Source: Phoronis australis (taxonomy: Eukaryota > Phoronida > Phoronidae). Taken from it: DNA of 60,000 nt. The notes under the pieces are model-generated. The model was not told the origin of the DNA and ran no database searches. It worked only from the letters and a program-made list of their open reading frames with translations. Shown in pieces: positions 1 through 11,855 of the stretch. The position numbers and the translations under genes were made by a program. Within the stretch, counting starts at the first letter, position 1; each line of letters starts with the position of its first letter. The stretch covers positions 253,687-313,686 of the forward strand of contig NMRA01000233.1 in the NCBI GenBank assembly GCA_002633005.1, read 5' to 3'.

Positions 1-169
1 CTCTCCTTAAACAACTAGTTGACTGGACACAAAACACGATGGCCGGTGCCATAACCAGTTGGCGGCCGGACTTCCTCAGAGACTCGCTGTGAACGCTTCG
101 AAGGGTTAAAGTGACATCTAGTAATAATTTTGCCTACACGCTTGTTTGTTTTGCTCGAAATTGGCGATT

Positions 170-360
170 TGTTCGGTCATTGTGTTTGAGCACCGACCAA
201 TCCGTTTTAGGCACAGTCAACCAGTTTTTTGGGTGAGGACATCTGGTTTTAAGGTACCGCGGCCAACCCGTTTTGAGGTCCGAACACAAAGTTAGAAGAC
301 CGGACAGTCGGTTTTGCAGTCCAGCCAGCTGGTTTTGAAGTCTGGGCACGTGATTTTGAT
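170..360. repeat. Degenerate minisatellite of about 21-23 bp units
   Basis: The motif AGCTGGTTTTGAAGTC and variants (CCGTTTTGAGGTCC, TCGGTTTTGCAGTCC, CTGGTTTTAAGGT) recurs about every 21-23 bases. The open frame across it on the minus strand is a by-product of the repeat and is not a gene. Confidence 0.5.
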
Positions 361-608
361 GGATAATACAGAAGTGTCACTCTCTTCCAGAGGCCACCAA
401 TTGCTATCCCCCAAAAAGCAGTTAAAGATGCAATAACTCAACGTTGCATCGAAGAAAATAAAGATCGAACTAGACAGCTTACTGAAAAAATGGCCCCAAC
501 TTGTCCCTTTCTAGGACCACAAGTGATTTTAGGTCTTGCAAGGCACTTAGAGTTCGTAATTGCTCGAGACAACGTACGTGACACAACTTGTATAGCCTAC
601 CTCCCGTT

Positions 609-740
609 CAGTAACGCTAGGACCTCGCTAAAGAACAAGATTTCGCGAGATTACGTGAGATATTGCCGTGTATTTAAAGGGAGAACACGTGACTTTAGCT
701 AGATTTTAGCTAGGTCCTAGCGTAGGTCCTAGCGTTACTG
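609..740. repeat. 17-bp perfect inverted repeat around a 98-bp centre
   Basis: CAGTAACGCTAGGACCT at 609-625 is the exact reverse complement of 724-740. A partial direct copy (TAGGTCCTAGCG) lies just before the second arm. It may be the end pair of a tiny foldback element. Bases outside the pair do not match. Confidence 0.5.
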
Positions 741-2649
741 GCCGCATGCCTGGTTTCAAGCAATATAACGAACTACCTGTACTTTCCAAGACCAGAAATC
801 AAACATATTTTGACTGAGAGACAATTTGAGATCAAATTCCTAATGTCTTTGTGGCGGAAGATGGGTTTATACAGTAGCTTTAAAGAAACTCTTTTAATTA
901 CATTCAACGGTTTAGAACACAGAATGAGTTTCGTCAGTCGTAACTTCCAGCCCTCTTCGGTTTGTCTTATTTAACTATTGTTTTTATTATTTTTAAGTGA
1001 GCAGGGTTTCAATGGAAACCGCATTACATATGGTGGCAGTTGTGTGAGTGCCCATAATGCACGAGTCAGCTGTCACTCACACCGGCGCCATTTTATTTGC
1101 TGGTGCACCATCCAAAATAAAAAAATGAATAAACAATCATATTGAATCCGGAGAAGAAATTAATTGGAATTGTGTTGAATTAGCTTTATTCGGGCTTTAG
1201 TTTCGACTTACTAACGTTCGCTTCAATCCATTTTATGAGGTGTTTAAAACTAAAATGAAGAGGAAAGAGCGTCTTTAACCTCCCGTGCATATAACACATT
1301 TTCCAAACCATGTACATGTAGAATGCCATTTCGGCCCTTACTGGGGTATGTAATAAACCCGACCGAAGTTTCGCCCTTGTCTGTTTGGGCATAATGTCTG
1401 TTGGCGATTCCTGGTATTTGACCCTCAGGGGTACTCAGATGTCAGAAAAGATGCTTGTAACAATGGTTCGTTGACGCCGTGTCAGTCCATATTGGTTATA
1501 CAACCTCAACCGACCGAAACAACAGGGAGAGTGTTTACTTTGGCTATAGTTTGAAAATGAAACGGTGGACCAAAACACAGACCTTATGTTTCCGTACCAG
1601 CATGAGGCGCAGTGCAGTACTATGACTGTTTCACCTGGGCTCAGTGTCTAATCTCGGAACTCACCTTAAAAGGACACTAAATCCTGTTTTGATGATTTCA
1701 ACTAATCCTCGTTCTGTCACTTGCTAATGTATCATTGGCGTCAATCTTCCAAGTTGAAGGTAGGAATCGTCCAAAAATTCATACTCCCTATCTCACAAAT
1801 TGGATATTGTAGTCCTTGGTGGGTTGTTCTTTCCCACAGTTGCCGTGTAATTCGCTAAAAGCGTAGGTGACGCTTGCCCGTTCAGCAAACTTTGTAAGGA
1901 GTTTTCAAATTTTCATCCAAACATTTGAGGGGTGTCGAGGGTTACAGAGCATTATTTTGTTTCGGAGAACTGCATGGAAAAAACGTTTTTGTTATCTGTT
2001 TACAAGTCAAAACCAGGTTTAGCATTTTTTAAAGTAATCATAGTGAACAATTCAAATGCAAGCTTGTAAACTCACTGGAAGCGTGCCATTATAATTGATC
2101 AATTCTTGAGTCGAGTTTCTAGTGATACTCAGTTTGAAGATGTGATAATGTCGTGATGACTTCGGTCGATTGTGTCCCCACTTGTTTTAGCACAAGGACA
2201 TCACGTTTATGCATGGGCGCATCGTCGACAGAAATAAACACACATCGCCAGAAATAATTGTAATTTATGGAATATCATGATCAAGGGTTCTTGGCGTTCA
2301 GTAAGATTGAATTTTAAATTGTGCTGGGAAAATAGTAACGACTGATCAATTGCATCTGATTGCTTAAGACTTTTGACATCGTTTCTGTAAGCAATTAAAT
2401 ATTGTACACAATATACTCTCTCCGTACAGTCGAACGCTCACCTCGGATATCGGAGAAATTCCGAAGGATACGGCGACCTGCCTTCTCTCGTGCTTCGGTG
2501 TTTAAGATATTTACACACTCTCATAAAATTCCCTGTGAAGTACGTCATTTGTTTAGTCGTTGTTACGGTCACTCGTGTACAGCTTTCCAAAGTTCTTGAA
2601 ATATTTACATGTTTCAGCACAGCTTGAAACATTTGTTTGGCCGTTTGTT

Positions 2650-4103
2650 TCTAGTAAATATTCAAAAAACCCGGCAGCGAAGTTGCACACCGTTCATATC
2701 TTCATGAACTTTCACTTACCCTATGGCCTGAGGGTATACAGAAGGTTAGTAACTAGAGGACGCAAATATGTGGACCAATTTGTAATAACAAATAACTTTT
2801 ACTACACCAAACAACTTCACAATATAACATTTTGAAAAAATTAAATGCTCGAAAAGTTAATCATTTTTCGATAACATTTTAGAAAAATAACGGATGTGCA
2901 ACATACATGCGCACATCGTAAATGCAGAAGACAAACTCCTTATTCTAAAAATACAACCAATGGCTTTGTCACGTTGGAATGAAGTTCCGAAGTCATTGAC
3001 AATGTCTAGGTATGGTCAAGCTAATTTTATAAATGATTATAAAATATTCTTCAACTGCCGCTGGTATGACAATACTCGCTCCCAAAAAGCAACCGAAATT
3101 AACTCACTCAGTTTGCCTAAAAGACATTTTTGATTGTGTAAAAAGTATGCAGCCCAAATCAGTAGAGTCATGTTTGTATTTCTCGGACTATGTTGGCAAA
3201 CAAACAATGGGTGTTTACTTGATCTAGTTTTTTATCAGTGAGTTCCGTTTTTCACACCGTGATGTCTGTGCGGTAACCAGTGCTTAAAAGTGTCTAGTTT
3301 GAGCACTATCAAGTAATAAGAAGAAATGAGCGCCGGACGAGGAAACGAGCCCTCTTGCGTTCGACATTATTTTAGAACAATTTAATGTAAGGTATAAACA
3401 ACTAAAACGCAATGAACCTATGTAATGACATTTGACATTGACAAGGTCTTGTCTGATCAGCAAATTAACGAGTTACAGAGTAAGTGAACGCTCACCCTTC
3501 ATGATATATTTGATTGATCTACCCATTGGGATGGAACTGTGGTCAGTTTTGAAAAACAAGTTTCGTGCAAGGTATGGCTGGTCAAGTGAATTTGCAAATT
3601 AGAGAAGTGGACACAGGCACCTAGCCAAAAACTTGAAGCGTTGTTGAGTTCGAAATTTATAGTTTATACAAAATTGTTTGAGTCCCAACCTTACAAATGC
3701 AAATGCAGTGCTTAAGTTAATGGTGAAAAATAACACCACAAAATGAATAATTACGAAGTCACGAAATTACAGGATTTGACATAAAACGTAATTGAAATGA
3801 CTTGTCCATGAAAATTGTAACCTCTCGAAAGGGAAGTAAATGTCGTCATAAACTTCGTCTAGGTTTTCAGTGAGATTGCTTTCGGAAACGATCAGCGTCA
3901 TTAGTTGTCCTGTAAGCAACCAGCGAATGAGTCGGGTGGTCAATTAACAGTTAATCGTCTTGAGTGATACAGAGCGCATTTTAGTGGTATATCACTCGTG
4001 AATTTCTGAGTGCAAGTCCCAAGGCCTTCATTTGGAAAACGATACATTATTTAGGTTTTCAGTCCTCAAAAAGTAAGCCCGGGCATATTTTCGGGAACGA
4101 GGG
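2650..4103. mobile_element. Left-arm-only insertion of about 1.45 kb
   Basis: The right arm runs straight from GGCCGTTTTG into CTTATAAACGG (near 27315-27335, minus strand). The left arm has about 1.45 kb between the two halves. No TIR or clear target duplication was found. The + strand at about 2930-3060 reads a stretch resembling the C-terminal 'WN.VP' region of LINE reverse transcriptases, but this is too weak to name the family. No intact gene is present. Confidence 0.5.
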
Positions 4104-4641
4104 CTTATAAACGGATAGTGCGTAATAACATAGGTGAATTTTTGACCCGTTGCAAATACTCTCCTAAAACAACAAACTAATTAAAGAGGGCATCAAAACA
4201 ACCGACTGGCCTGCATGAGTGACTGCAAACATGAACAAAGCCTCGTTTTCACTGGCACGTGCTATCATTTTTCTTTTTGGGAGGCCTAAAAAACATAGGA
4301 AATTACAGTGGCCCTAATAGTAGTATTGTGGCCGTGTTTTTGAGTATGTGTGAGGGGTATTCCCGGTAATCTGGGCGCGTGTAGAGGTTTAGCTAATTCC
4401 ACACAATTCCACAAAAAGAAAAAACAAGGAAGTTGTTATGAGCAAGCTATTATTAAAAAACATGCCTTCTCCAAGGAAGCAGAGTTTTGTAGCTAGAACT
4501 CATGCTGTTTGAGTAAACATCTTGTCCCCAATTTCCTACGGCCACAGAACAATACATTGCCCGTACTGTCTATCCAAGTAGACGCTAAATCGAGATTGTA
4601 GCCTGTAGCATACTCTTGGAAACAAGAGTACTCAGAGACAG

Positions 4642-4693
4642 ATTTGCCATAAACATGCATTTATGACGTCATAAATGCATGTTTATGGCAAAT
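4642..4693. repeat. 52-bp perfect palindrome centred on TGACGTCA
   Basis: Each half is 26 bases and pairs perfectly with no loop. The centre is TGACGTCA, a CRE-type octamer. The matching site in the right arm (about 26760-26800) keeps only one half and the octamer, so it has probably lost one arm of the hairpin. Confidence 0.8.
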
Positions 4694-5060
4694 TAAGTTA
4701 AGTTAAAAATCTAAAAGATGATTCTTACATATATAAAGTACACTCAAGCAACGATTCCTTTACAAAAATGTAAACAATGTTTTGTGTTCTCTCGCCAGGG
4801 CGCAGTAATTGACAGCAATTGATTTGAAGTTGGCGGCCATAGAGACAACATCCTGAGATTATGCGCATGAGACAGAGTGCTTTGTGGAAAATTTACTCAA
4901 AAATTTGACTTGTGCGTAAAACTGTAACCAATGTACGCCAGTACTTCACTGAGTTCGCGCAGAGATGAGCCATTGAAAAAAACTTTCAAGTAGCGGGATT
5001 ATTTGCATTATCTGGATACTTCACTGAACAAAACGTGAAAATGTCAGATGAGATATTTTT

Positions 5061-5066
5061 TTTATT
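5061..5066 (-). terminator. Poly(A) signal of the left (pseudogene) copy
   Basis: AATAAA on the minus strand lies about 85 bases past the end of the left terminal exon. It is conserved with the signal at 26418-26423 in the right arm. Confidence 0.5.
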
Positions 5067-5150
5067 TCAATTGAACAAATCAACACAACGCAAAAGCATA
5101 TCAAAATACAACAGAAATGGTCAGTACAACATTACAAACAAAAGAAAACT

Positions 5151-5529
5151 CTAAGATGCTGAAAGCTTGTTTGGACTCGTAAGGGAATCTCCCTGCTCAA
5201 TCCCGTCCACACTATTAAACGCCACGTCAGTGATGCTTTGGACCTCGTCAGTACATGTAGCCCCCTCTATCGACTGAGGAAGGATGGCGTACGAATTTGT
5301 GTCGCTTGCTATAAGAACAGCATCTGATTCACCTCTTTACTGCTCACTTTTCGGGAATGAAATTATAACATTGTTAAACAATTCCGTCTGCGGCGCGTTC
5401 ACAGAGTCCTCTATTTCCATGTCGAGATCAGTCTGTGTGTCGCTGTCGATCATGTGGACTTGAACTGGTTGGAACAGACTTGTATCCTAACACACGTCGC
5501 GCGTACTCGGCCCGGGTAAGGGTAATGTG
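5151..5529 (-). pseudogene. Left copy of the terminal exon, coiled-coil gene
   Basis: This is the mirror copy of the right terminal exon 25957-26350. The frame matches closely (DTQTDLDMEIED here, ATQTDLDMELED on the right) and the acceptor ending CTGCAG is kept. However, the frame is broken by TAG at 5487-5489 (the right has a Cys codon) and by TAA at 5337-5339 (the right has Glu). The end also differs: TAG at 5151-5153 arrives earlier than the right-hand stop. With the damaged upstream exons, this marks the left copy as a pseudogene. Confidence 0.7.
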
Positions 5530-6232
5530 CTGCAGTTGGAAAGTGTACATGGAGCTGAAGCCCATTAGAGGCGATGTAGCAGTAACTGTAACAACGTCAA
5601 CAACAAAAACCGTAATAGCAGTAGCATTAATATAAGATTGTAGACCAGCTGAGTGCCTCTAAAGCCCAGCTTTGTGTGCACAAAGCGCAGCAACCCAACC
5701 TTCAGGGTTATAACTGACAGTTCCAGGTATCAGGTTGTGAAACAATGTGTGACCTCTTACACAATTCACGAACTAAATACTAATTATTATTTTTTTCGAC
5801 ATGTACATAAAACCTTACAGGCTGTTCGAACATCTGACCGTAAGGACTGTTTGTTGTCAAACGGAGCCCCGTAAGGACACCGTCTTTTCTGAAAACCCTC
5901 ACGTAAATTGAATTTATGACATCTGGGCACATTTTTCTCAAACTCCGCTTTCTCGAAGGAAGCTACCTGCACCTGTTTTTGCCAGGGATTTGGTTTAAAA
6001 TGGATTTGAGTTCAAGTACTGGAAAATTAAATACCATAAACATGAACCACCCTCAAATCTTAATGGCCGACACTGCGAAATATTCACCAATGTTCCCAAC
6101 ATTTTACAAAATACACCTAAGAAAAAGCTTGACCGAGTTGGCCATCGGTACATTTCCAAGTTGTTCCCGGAAATCAACAAATCTCGGAAATCGTGTACTT
6201 GTCTGAAGCAAGAGTTGGTCTCGCTTGTTCAC

Positions 6233-6612
6233 TGTGTGTCCGCTATGTGGTAAAGAACACGCAGGTATCATCCAGTTGCACACTTTTTATCACTGGTTGA
6301 TGTAACCAAGGCAGTCACTGGTTAGCTTTACAACAAAGAAAGAAATTGGCAGACTATGAATGATTTTAGCCTTGTCATGCAAGTGGCGTAACAGCAAATA
6401 TTTCGTTTCTGCAGTAATGTTTAGTAGCCACGTGAATCAAGCACCGAATTTGTACAACAGACGACATTTGCACTTCCTCCATCAGTCATACCAGTTTGTT
6501 TTCGGAAAGTACTACCTGTTGAAAATTCGACCAGCCAATCAGAAACGCCGGTGTAAAAAAATTCCCTAGGAAAATTGAATGATACCTGCGTGTTCTCTAT
6601 CCTCTCGTGGGG
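6233..6612. mobile_element. Short TIR element, left-arm counterpart of 24271-25357
   Basis: The left end (from 6233) and right end (to about 6612) share the TIR core AGAACACGCAGGTATCAT in inverse orientation, as in the right-arm element. The interior is only about 300 bp and lacks the THAP and ballast fragments. Beyond the TAGG near 6570 the arms share nothing until about 6465. It is probably an internally deleted copy at the same insertion site. Its right TIR has decayed at the outer edge. Confidence 0.6.
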
Positions 6613-6852
6613 AACCAGCAAGAGAGTTGGTTAACTTTTGCACCTGGTAAAAGCGATGTCCGATATTTCTGGCGTGATTGCCGCAAATATTGCGTTTGTG
6701 TTGATCATCGGAATAGACGTGATATTAGTTTTATTACTTGTTTCTGAGAAAATGGGAGACTTTCAAGTAACAACATGGCGAAGGATCACGTGAGACCGGA
6801 TATTATTGACCTTTAAAGGACAACCCACTTTGGTTAACAAGCGCAACACACA

Positions 6853-6886
6853 ATGCCAAAATGCGCCCTCGACTGCTCCACAAACG
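6853..6886 (+). other. Possible THAP-like first exon fragment
   Basis: ATG opens the frame MPKCALDCSTN followed by GTATGA, a possible donor. Cys-x3-Cys after a short start resembles the beginning of THAP zinc fingers. In the right arm (minus strand, about 23984-24017) the ATG has become GCG. No matching second exon lies downstream on the same strand, so this may be chance or an orphan fragment. Confidence 0.25.
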
Positions 6887-7189
6887 GTATGATTCTTGGG
6901 ATATTTATTAGTATCACGTAATGCGTGTAATTAAAATGTCTTTCGGGCACAGCGTAAGTCAAATCCGTCTAAAACAAGGTCAAGTGCTGTCGTGAACATC
7001 CCTCAAGGGATGACAGCCTCCTTTGAATGGCGCGTAGAATGGTCTATAGAGCCATGCCCAAAGAAAACGTCAATAGCCCATTGGGGTCGCCACAGTAGAC
7101 TCACCCCTAAGGTCTACGTTTTCTCAATTGGAGCACACATGCAAAGTCTCTGGAAGATCCATCAAAGAAAAAGCGAATTTGCTACTGAG

Positions 7190-7315
7190 GGGAGGGGGGT
7201 GCACAGTGGCTGGATCCGTCCGGAAATCTGCATCATCATCATCTCAATAGGAACACATCTGTAAAATTTCAGTATGACTTTTCACGTGTTGGGACGAATA
7301 GAGATGCTGACGCCA
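7190..7315. repeat. Single copy of the ~150-bp array family
   Basis: The stretch from GGATCCGTCCGG through AGGAACACATCTG to GATGCTGACGCC matches the last unit of the array at 28980-30335 (GGAACACGTGTGC ... GCGGACGCC). Its mirror copy is at 23545-23690. Confidence 0.5.
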
Positions 7316-8730
7316 CAAAACACCGCAAAAATAATGAAAACGGCCACTTTAATGAAGGAATGCGGAGCAAGAGCCACACTCCGTGCAGTAACAACCCGGA
7401 TCTATAGGTAGCTCATAAATTTGGACACCTGCCACAGTGAGACACAGAAATGCAGTAATACTTACTTACGGATGTCTCACATTTTGAGAACCACTTAATA
7501 ACGAGCATCTAGATCTCAAAACTTGGGATCCTGTATGTGATTACCCCATTCTATAGTAATACAATGTGGTAAAAATTACAATAGGTCTATACAAAAATAG
7601 GTACATAGGGAAGTAGGAAAGCCTTAAGGCCGAATAGCTGGAAAGACTTACGAAATATGTTACGTAACACATTCACTTCGGGGCAATTTTCTTTTTCATT
7701 TTTTGTTCCATCTAAGTACAAAAGAGATTACACAAAATTACCAGTCACTAAAGCATCGCGACAGCATTCGCGTCATTTTTGTACACAAGACAATTGTGAA
7801 CTTCAGTAAATTGATATAGTTTCTAACCACGACTCTTGATGACTAGCTGTTCATTCAATATCCAGTACGTAATGAGATGAAATGAAAATTAAATTTGAAG
7901 TACATTCTTTGCACCGGTGATAGAGTTCAATTCTGAAAACCGATTTTGAAGTGTTTGATTACAGTTTATACAACTGACAAGAGCAAATTGGGGCGACCAG
8001 ATTTGTGCCAACCGAAATGAAAATAGAAAATACCGCTATTAAAAGGACATTGTGGGATTATAGGAAAGACAATTGATTTTCTCAGAGTAACCTCAGCGCG
8101 GAATTGTACTTGCGATTCCCGCAGAATAACGATCTGGTGAAGGTGCTGAATAAAACACACTTGGTGTTTAAAATATGAAATTGATGATTTGAAGCCCTTT
8201 AAAGATGTATTTGCGTGCTCCTACCTCTGCTAATGTGTAGCAGGAACTAAACGACAAATGCTACATAATCTACACCAAACAAGGAACAGTTGTACTCATT
8301 GACAACTTGTAAATGTAAAAACGAAAAATTCTGCAAATAGGCGATCTTTGCTCTAATGACATACCTCGTGGGCTCGCATAGCCCGCACAACGTAATATTA
8401 TTACCCGGCAACTTGTCATGATACTTACTGGACATGGTTTAGTGATGTGCGGCGGATCATTTCCGACACATAACTGTTTTTTTAAGAAAACATTTTCAAC
8501 CTACTTCAAATTCACATGGTCGCTATGTGTTGCGTTTCTAACTAATTTGGCCAAGCAATAACACAGATAAGGAATTAGCCTGCAAGTTTCAATTTAATAC
8601 AGACACATTGTATGGCCTAGTCCTAGCGATTCCAAAATGACGTCAGACCTAAATTTTGAGTCAGTGATACCTAAAACCACTCACCGAGGGCGCTCGCTGT
8701 AAAACGGAAGTGACCATTTCGCCGCTCAAC

Positions 8731-9360
8731 AGGAGGTACAGAACAGTTCTCACTGGGTTTTGCCTAGCAAAACACACATCACTTGATTTGTAACCTTTTC
8801 TTCACTCTGTCAAAAACAGGATGCAAAGAATGGCATGTTTTCAATTATTTCACATAAAAAGCCCAGCAGATGAGCACAGAAACTTTATTCTTTCTTGTAT
8901 TTTTGACCATTTCATTCCCACTGAAAACCAAACTAGACTAAGAAAAATAAGGGCAAAAAACACCACTTCCCTGCCGATGCACGACTAAAACCAACATTAG
9001 AGTCTGAAAGCAAATTTCCTACCGATTCCGAAAATGTGGTCCAAAAGTACTGTCAACCAACTAGTTTTTTGGCAATTCTTGCTTGTTTGAGAGCTACCTA
9101 AAATCACAGCCAATTTCTCGGTCGCTACCCAACAATACACAATTGCAGCCGGGGGCCGCCATCTTGAAGAAGAGTGCAGCTACAGCCAAGGAAGTGGCCT
9201 TTTTTATTCACAGCATGTTCACAAATACAAACAAACCACATTCACTGAGCCTACGTGCAATGCCCACCTACAAAATGCCCCCAAACTTGGCCTACCCCAA
9301 AATTTCTATATTTTGGCAGTGCAAATTGGCCGCGGCCGCAGCCTAACTATTCAGTGCCAC
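8731..9360. mobile_element. Left-arm-only insertion of about 630 bp
   Basis: The right arm lacks this block (compare 22165-22200). It has no recognised coding content or clean terminal repeats. The family is unknown. Confidence 0.4.
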
Positions 9361-10605
9361 CACAACATACTGAGATAAAGCAGTTTTCTGCCGTAAAATG
9401 TTCCTTTAAGCTCACGGTTACGATCACTGTTGATTGGTTGATGTCGTGACACAACTACCAGCCGAGCCTTTCAGCAGAACGTTCTGGGATTTTTATTGAG
9501 AACAAAGAATTGAAACACAAAATACTTTATTATACGCTAACAGTAACAGGGCCTCAGAACAGCAAAAGCTGTTAGCCAGAGAGGGGTACAGGCATAGGCA
9601 CCTTGGAGACCAGCTTACAACACGATCACTGCCGCCCCGTCGTCACATTTAACTGTTCCCTCGTGTCAAGCCATTATAATGCCTTTTAGACTCGACTTAA
9701 CTCGATTTTGATCAAGTTTGCAAACAAGTAATTTTCTAGTGTAGACGGGTTGTCAAACCAAACAAAAGTTAGTTCCTGAATCACTCCGACCACACCTTGA
9801 AGTCATACATTGGGATATGTTATGAACGGTTAGGGTCATAAACCGGCTTTCGTCGTACCTACGACATACATTTACTGCGAGTAGTACCGCAGTACGTTCA
9901 AATGTATTGCTTTCGGGCATTACTGCAGTTTCCTGTTTTCTCGGAGTGAAAAAAATGGGGTGAAAAGGTAACTTCCACTATCATTTGACACGTTTTGCCA
10001 AATCATTGCTAGGACTGTCAGGACAGTCCAATACATACAGAGTATCAAAAGTCCGTTCGAGGAACCAGAACTGTTTGAAGTGGTGATAGAACTCACGTTT
10101 CGCAAAACACGTCGGAATTAGAAAATCCCTGGAATCATGCGTGAAACCGCGTGTCAGCGCGTCACCACTTGCCTGATGTGCACAGTATGACATCGGAGTA
10201 TGCGCATAATCGTTTTTAGTTAGAAATTGTAACCTTTAGGAAAACTATACAAAGTTACGACAATATTGGACTGCATTTACTTATTTTATAAGTAACGCGT
10301 GAAAGAAATGATAAGAAACCTGTAACTAATACAGAGACCGAAAACTTTACGTTTTTGGAGAAAAAAGGTTGACGATCTCCATAACAAATCATGACACTCT
10401 ATGAAAACCGGCCATATTGCCACAAATACGTTTCTGTGAGCAACAAAGATTGATTTTAGTTGAGGGCCTTTGTACTTGTAGAAACTGGCTTGACCACTAA
10501 CATGCAGTGACCGCTAACTGGCACAAAGTTATGTGTAAGGGCCATTTTGCCCCCACTCTAAATTTACACGCGAAGTGTTCCGTTGTGGGGATAAATGAGG
10601 CTTAC

Positions 10606-10779
10606 CCTGCTATATTTTATCTCCATGCCTTCTAGGTGACGGGATAGTTTGTTTATATCCTTGGTAGACATCTGAAGTTTAATGAAAGTATTGGAACTTA
10701 TGAAAAACTGCCGAGGAGTAATTTGATCCGAGGGTATGGCAGTCAGATCTTGGTAAATTTCTTTATTGATTCGCTGTTT
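10606..10779 (-). pseudogene. Left copy of exon c, coiled-coil gene
   Basis: It has the same length (174 nt) and frame as the right exon 20731-20904, with acceptor TTTTCAG and donor GGTAAGCC. Most residues agree (QRINKEIYQDL, ITPRQFF, IKLQMSTK are identical). Taken alone it is still open. It is called a pseudogene because the neighbouring left exons are broken. Confidence 0.65.
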
Positions 10780-10951
10780 CTGAAAAGAATCGATGTTTTG
10801 ATGTAATGTCTGTAAACGTACTCCAACTGTGTATAGATAACAGATGCAAAATAACGTACACGTTGACATATGACATAATCGTGACCAAGCAGTTTTTTCT
10901 GTTGACTTTTCACGTTTTCGCGATTTTGCAAAAAGATTTAAATACACACAC

Positions 10952-11023
10952 CTTTCTATGCTTTCTCAGCTTTCCTTCTATTTCACTAATTTTTGTCTTC
11001 ACTTTCAACACGGCATCAATATT
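10952..11023 (-). pseudogene. Left copy of exon b, acceptor lost
   Basis: The coding part matches the right exon 20371-20443 (VKTKISEIEGKLRKHRK here). At the upstream edge the right arm reads TTTTACAG, but here it is TTTTACAAAAT, so the AG acceptor is gone. The donor GTGTGT is kept. Confidence 0.65.
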
Positions 11024-11855
11024 TTGTAAAATGAGATCAACGATTATAGCGACATTATATTAGAAATGACTTAAAAAGGCCTGAAACGCAAAAATGACTA
11101 AATTGTTGTTCTCTGCCACTTAAACAGAATCTGACCTGTTCACCAGGTATTTTTACGATTTGTTCGTAAATGTTTTTAATTTCTATTGACGTCACAGCAT
11201 TTTTCTTTCACTTTCAAATTTCAAAGGAACGATCTGTCTACTGGTCGCGATTTCGTCGACTTTTCTCCCGCAAGGAAAAGCGCGTCACTTTATTTGGGAA
11301 GGCACATTCGCCGAATGTTGATAGTGGACTTTTGTCCCGTTTCCTACTTTCTACGGAGTTTTTGTTTCTCTGAAGTGGACCTTTTTGCCCACTTCGCCAA
11401 ATGGGGGACTCACTTGAGCCCTCGAGCCGCCCCTGGGTGCGCGCATGCTGTCAACTTCAGATCGGAGTGCGATCTCACATGATAATCTGCCGTTAATATC
11501 CATCTTGTCAGCCTGCTGTTTGTCGAATGACTGTGAATGCATGCTCGCATTTATTATAAGCTGGAGGGAGATTAGAAACTCTGTAGTGACTGCAGAATTT
11601 TTTTTCAAAAACCATGATTTTTGTGATTTTCTTGGAAATTCCTTCACAGGGGCAAGTGAATAACTTCGTAGTATACTTTTGCCAGGAATTGTTTAAAACA
11701 CATTTTTGGCGAACTTTCTCGTTTTATGCCTCTTTAAACATCGACTGGATGCTGTGTCAACACAAACATGCATTATCTACGCTCAGACGGCAAGCGCCAT
11801 TGTAGTCTTTGCTACCAATTTCAAGAGAAATCTTGAATCGACGATATCAGCATGG

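Larger units (their letters stand above)
1..1676. other. Intergenic flank left of the palindrome
   Basis: No coding exon can be supported. It contains a degenerate short minisatellite near 170-360 and a 17-bp inverted repeat at 609-625/724-740. The rest is unremarkable AT-rich sequence. The similarity to the right part of the window begins only at about 1677. Confidence 0.6.
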
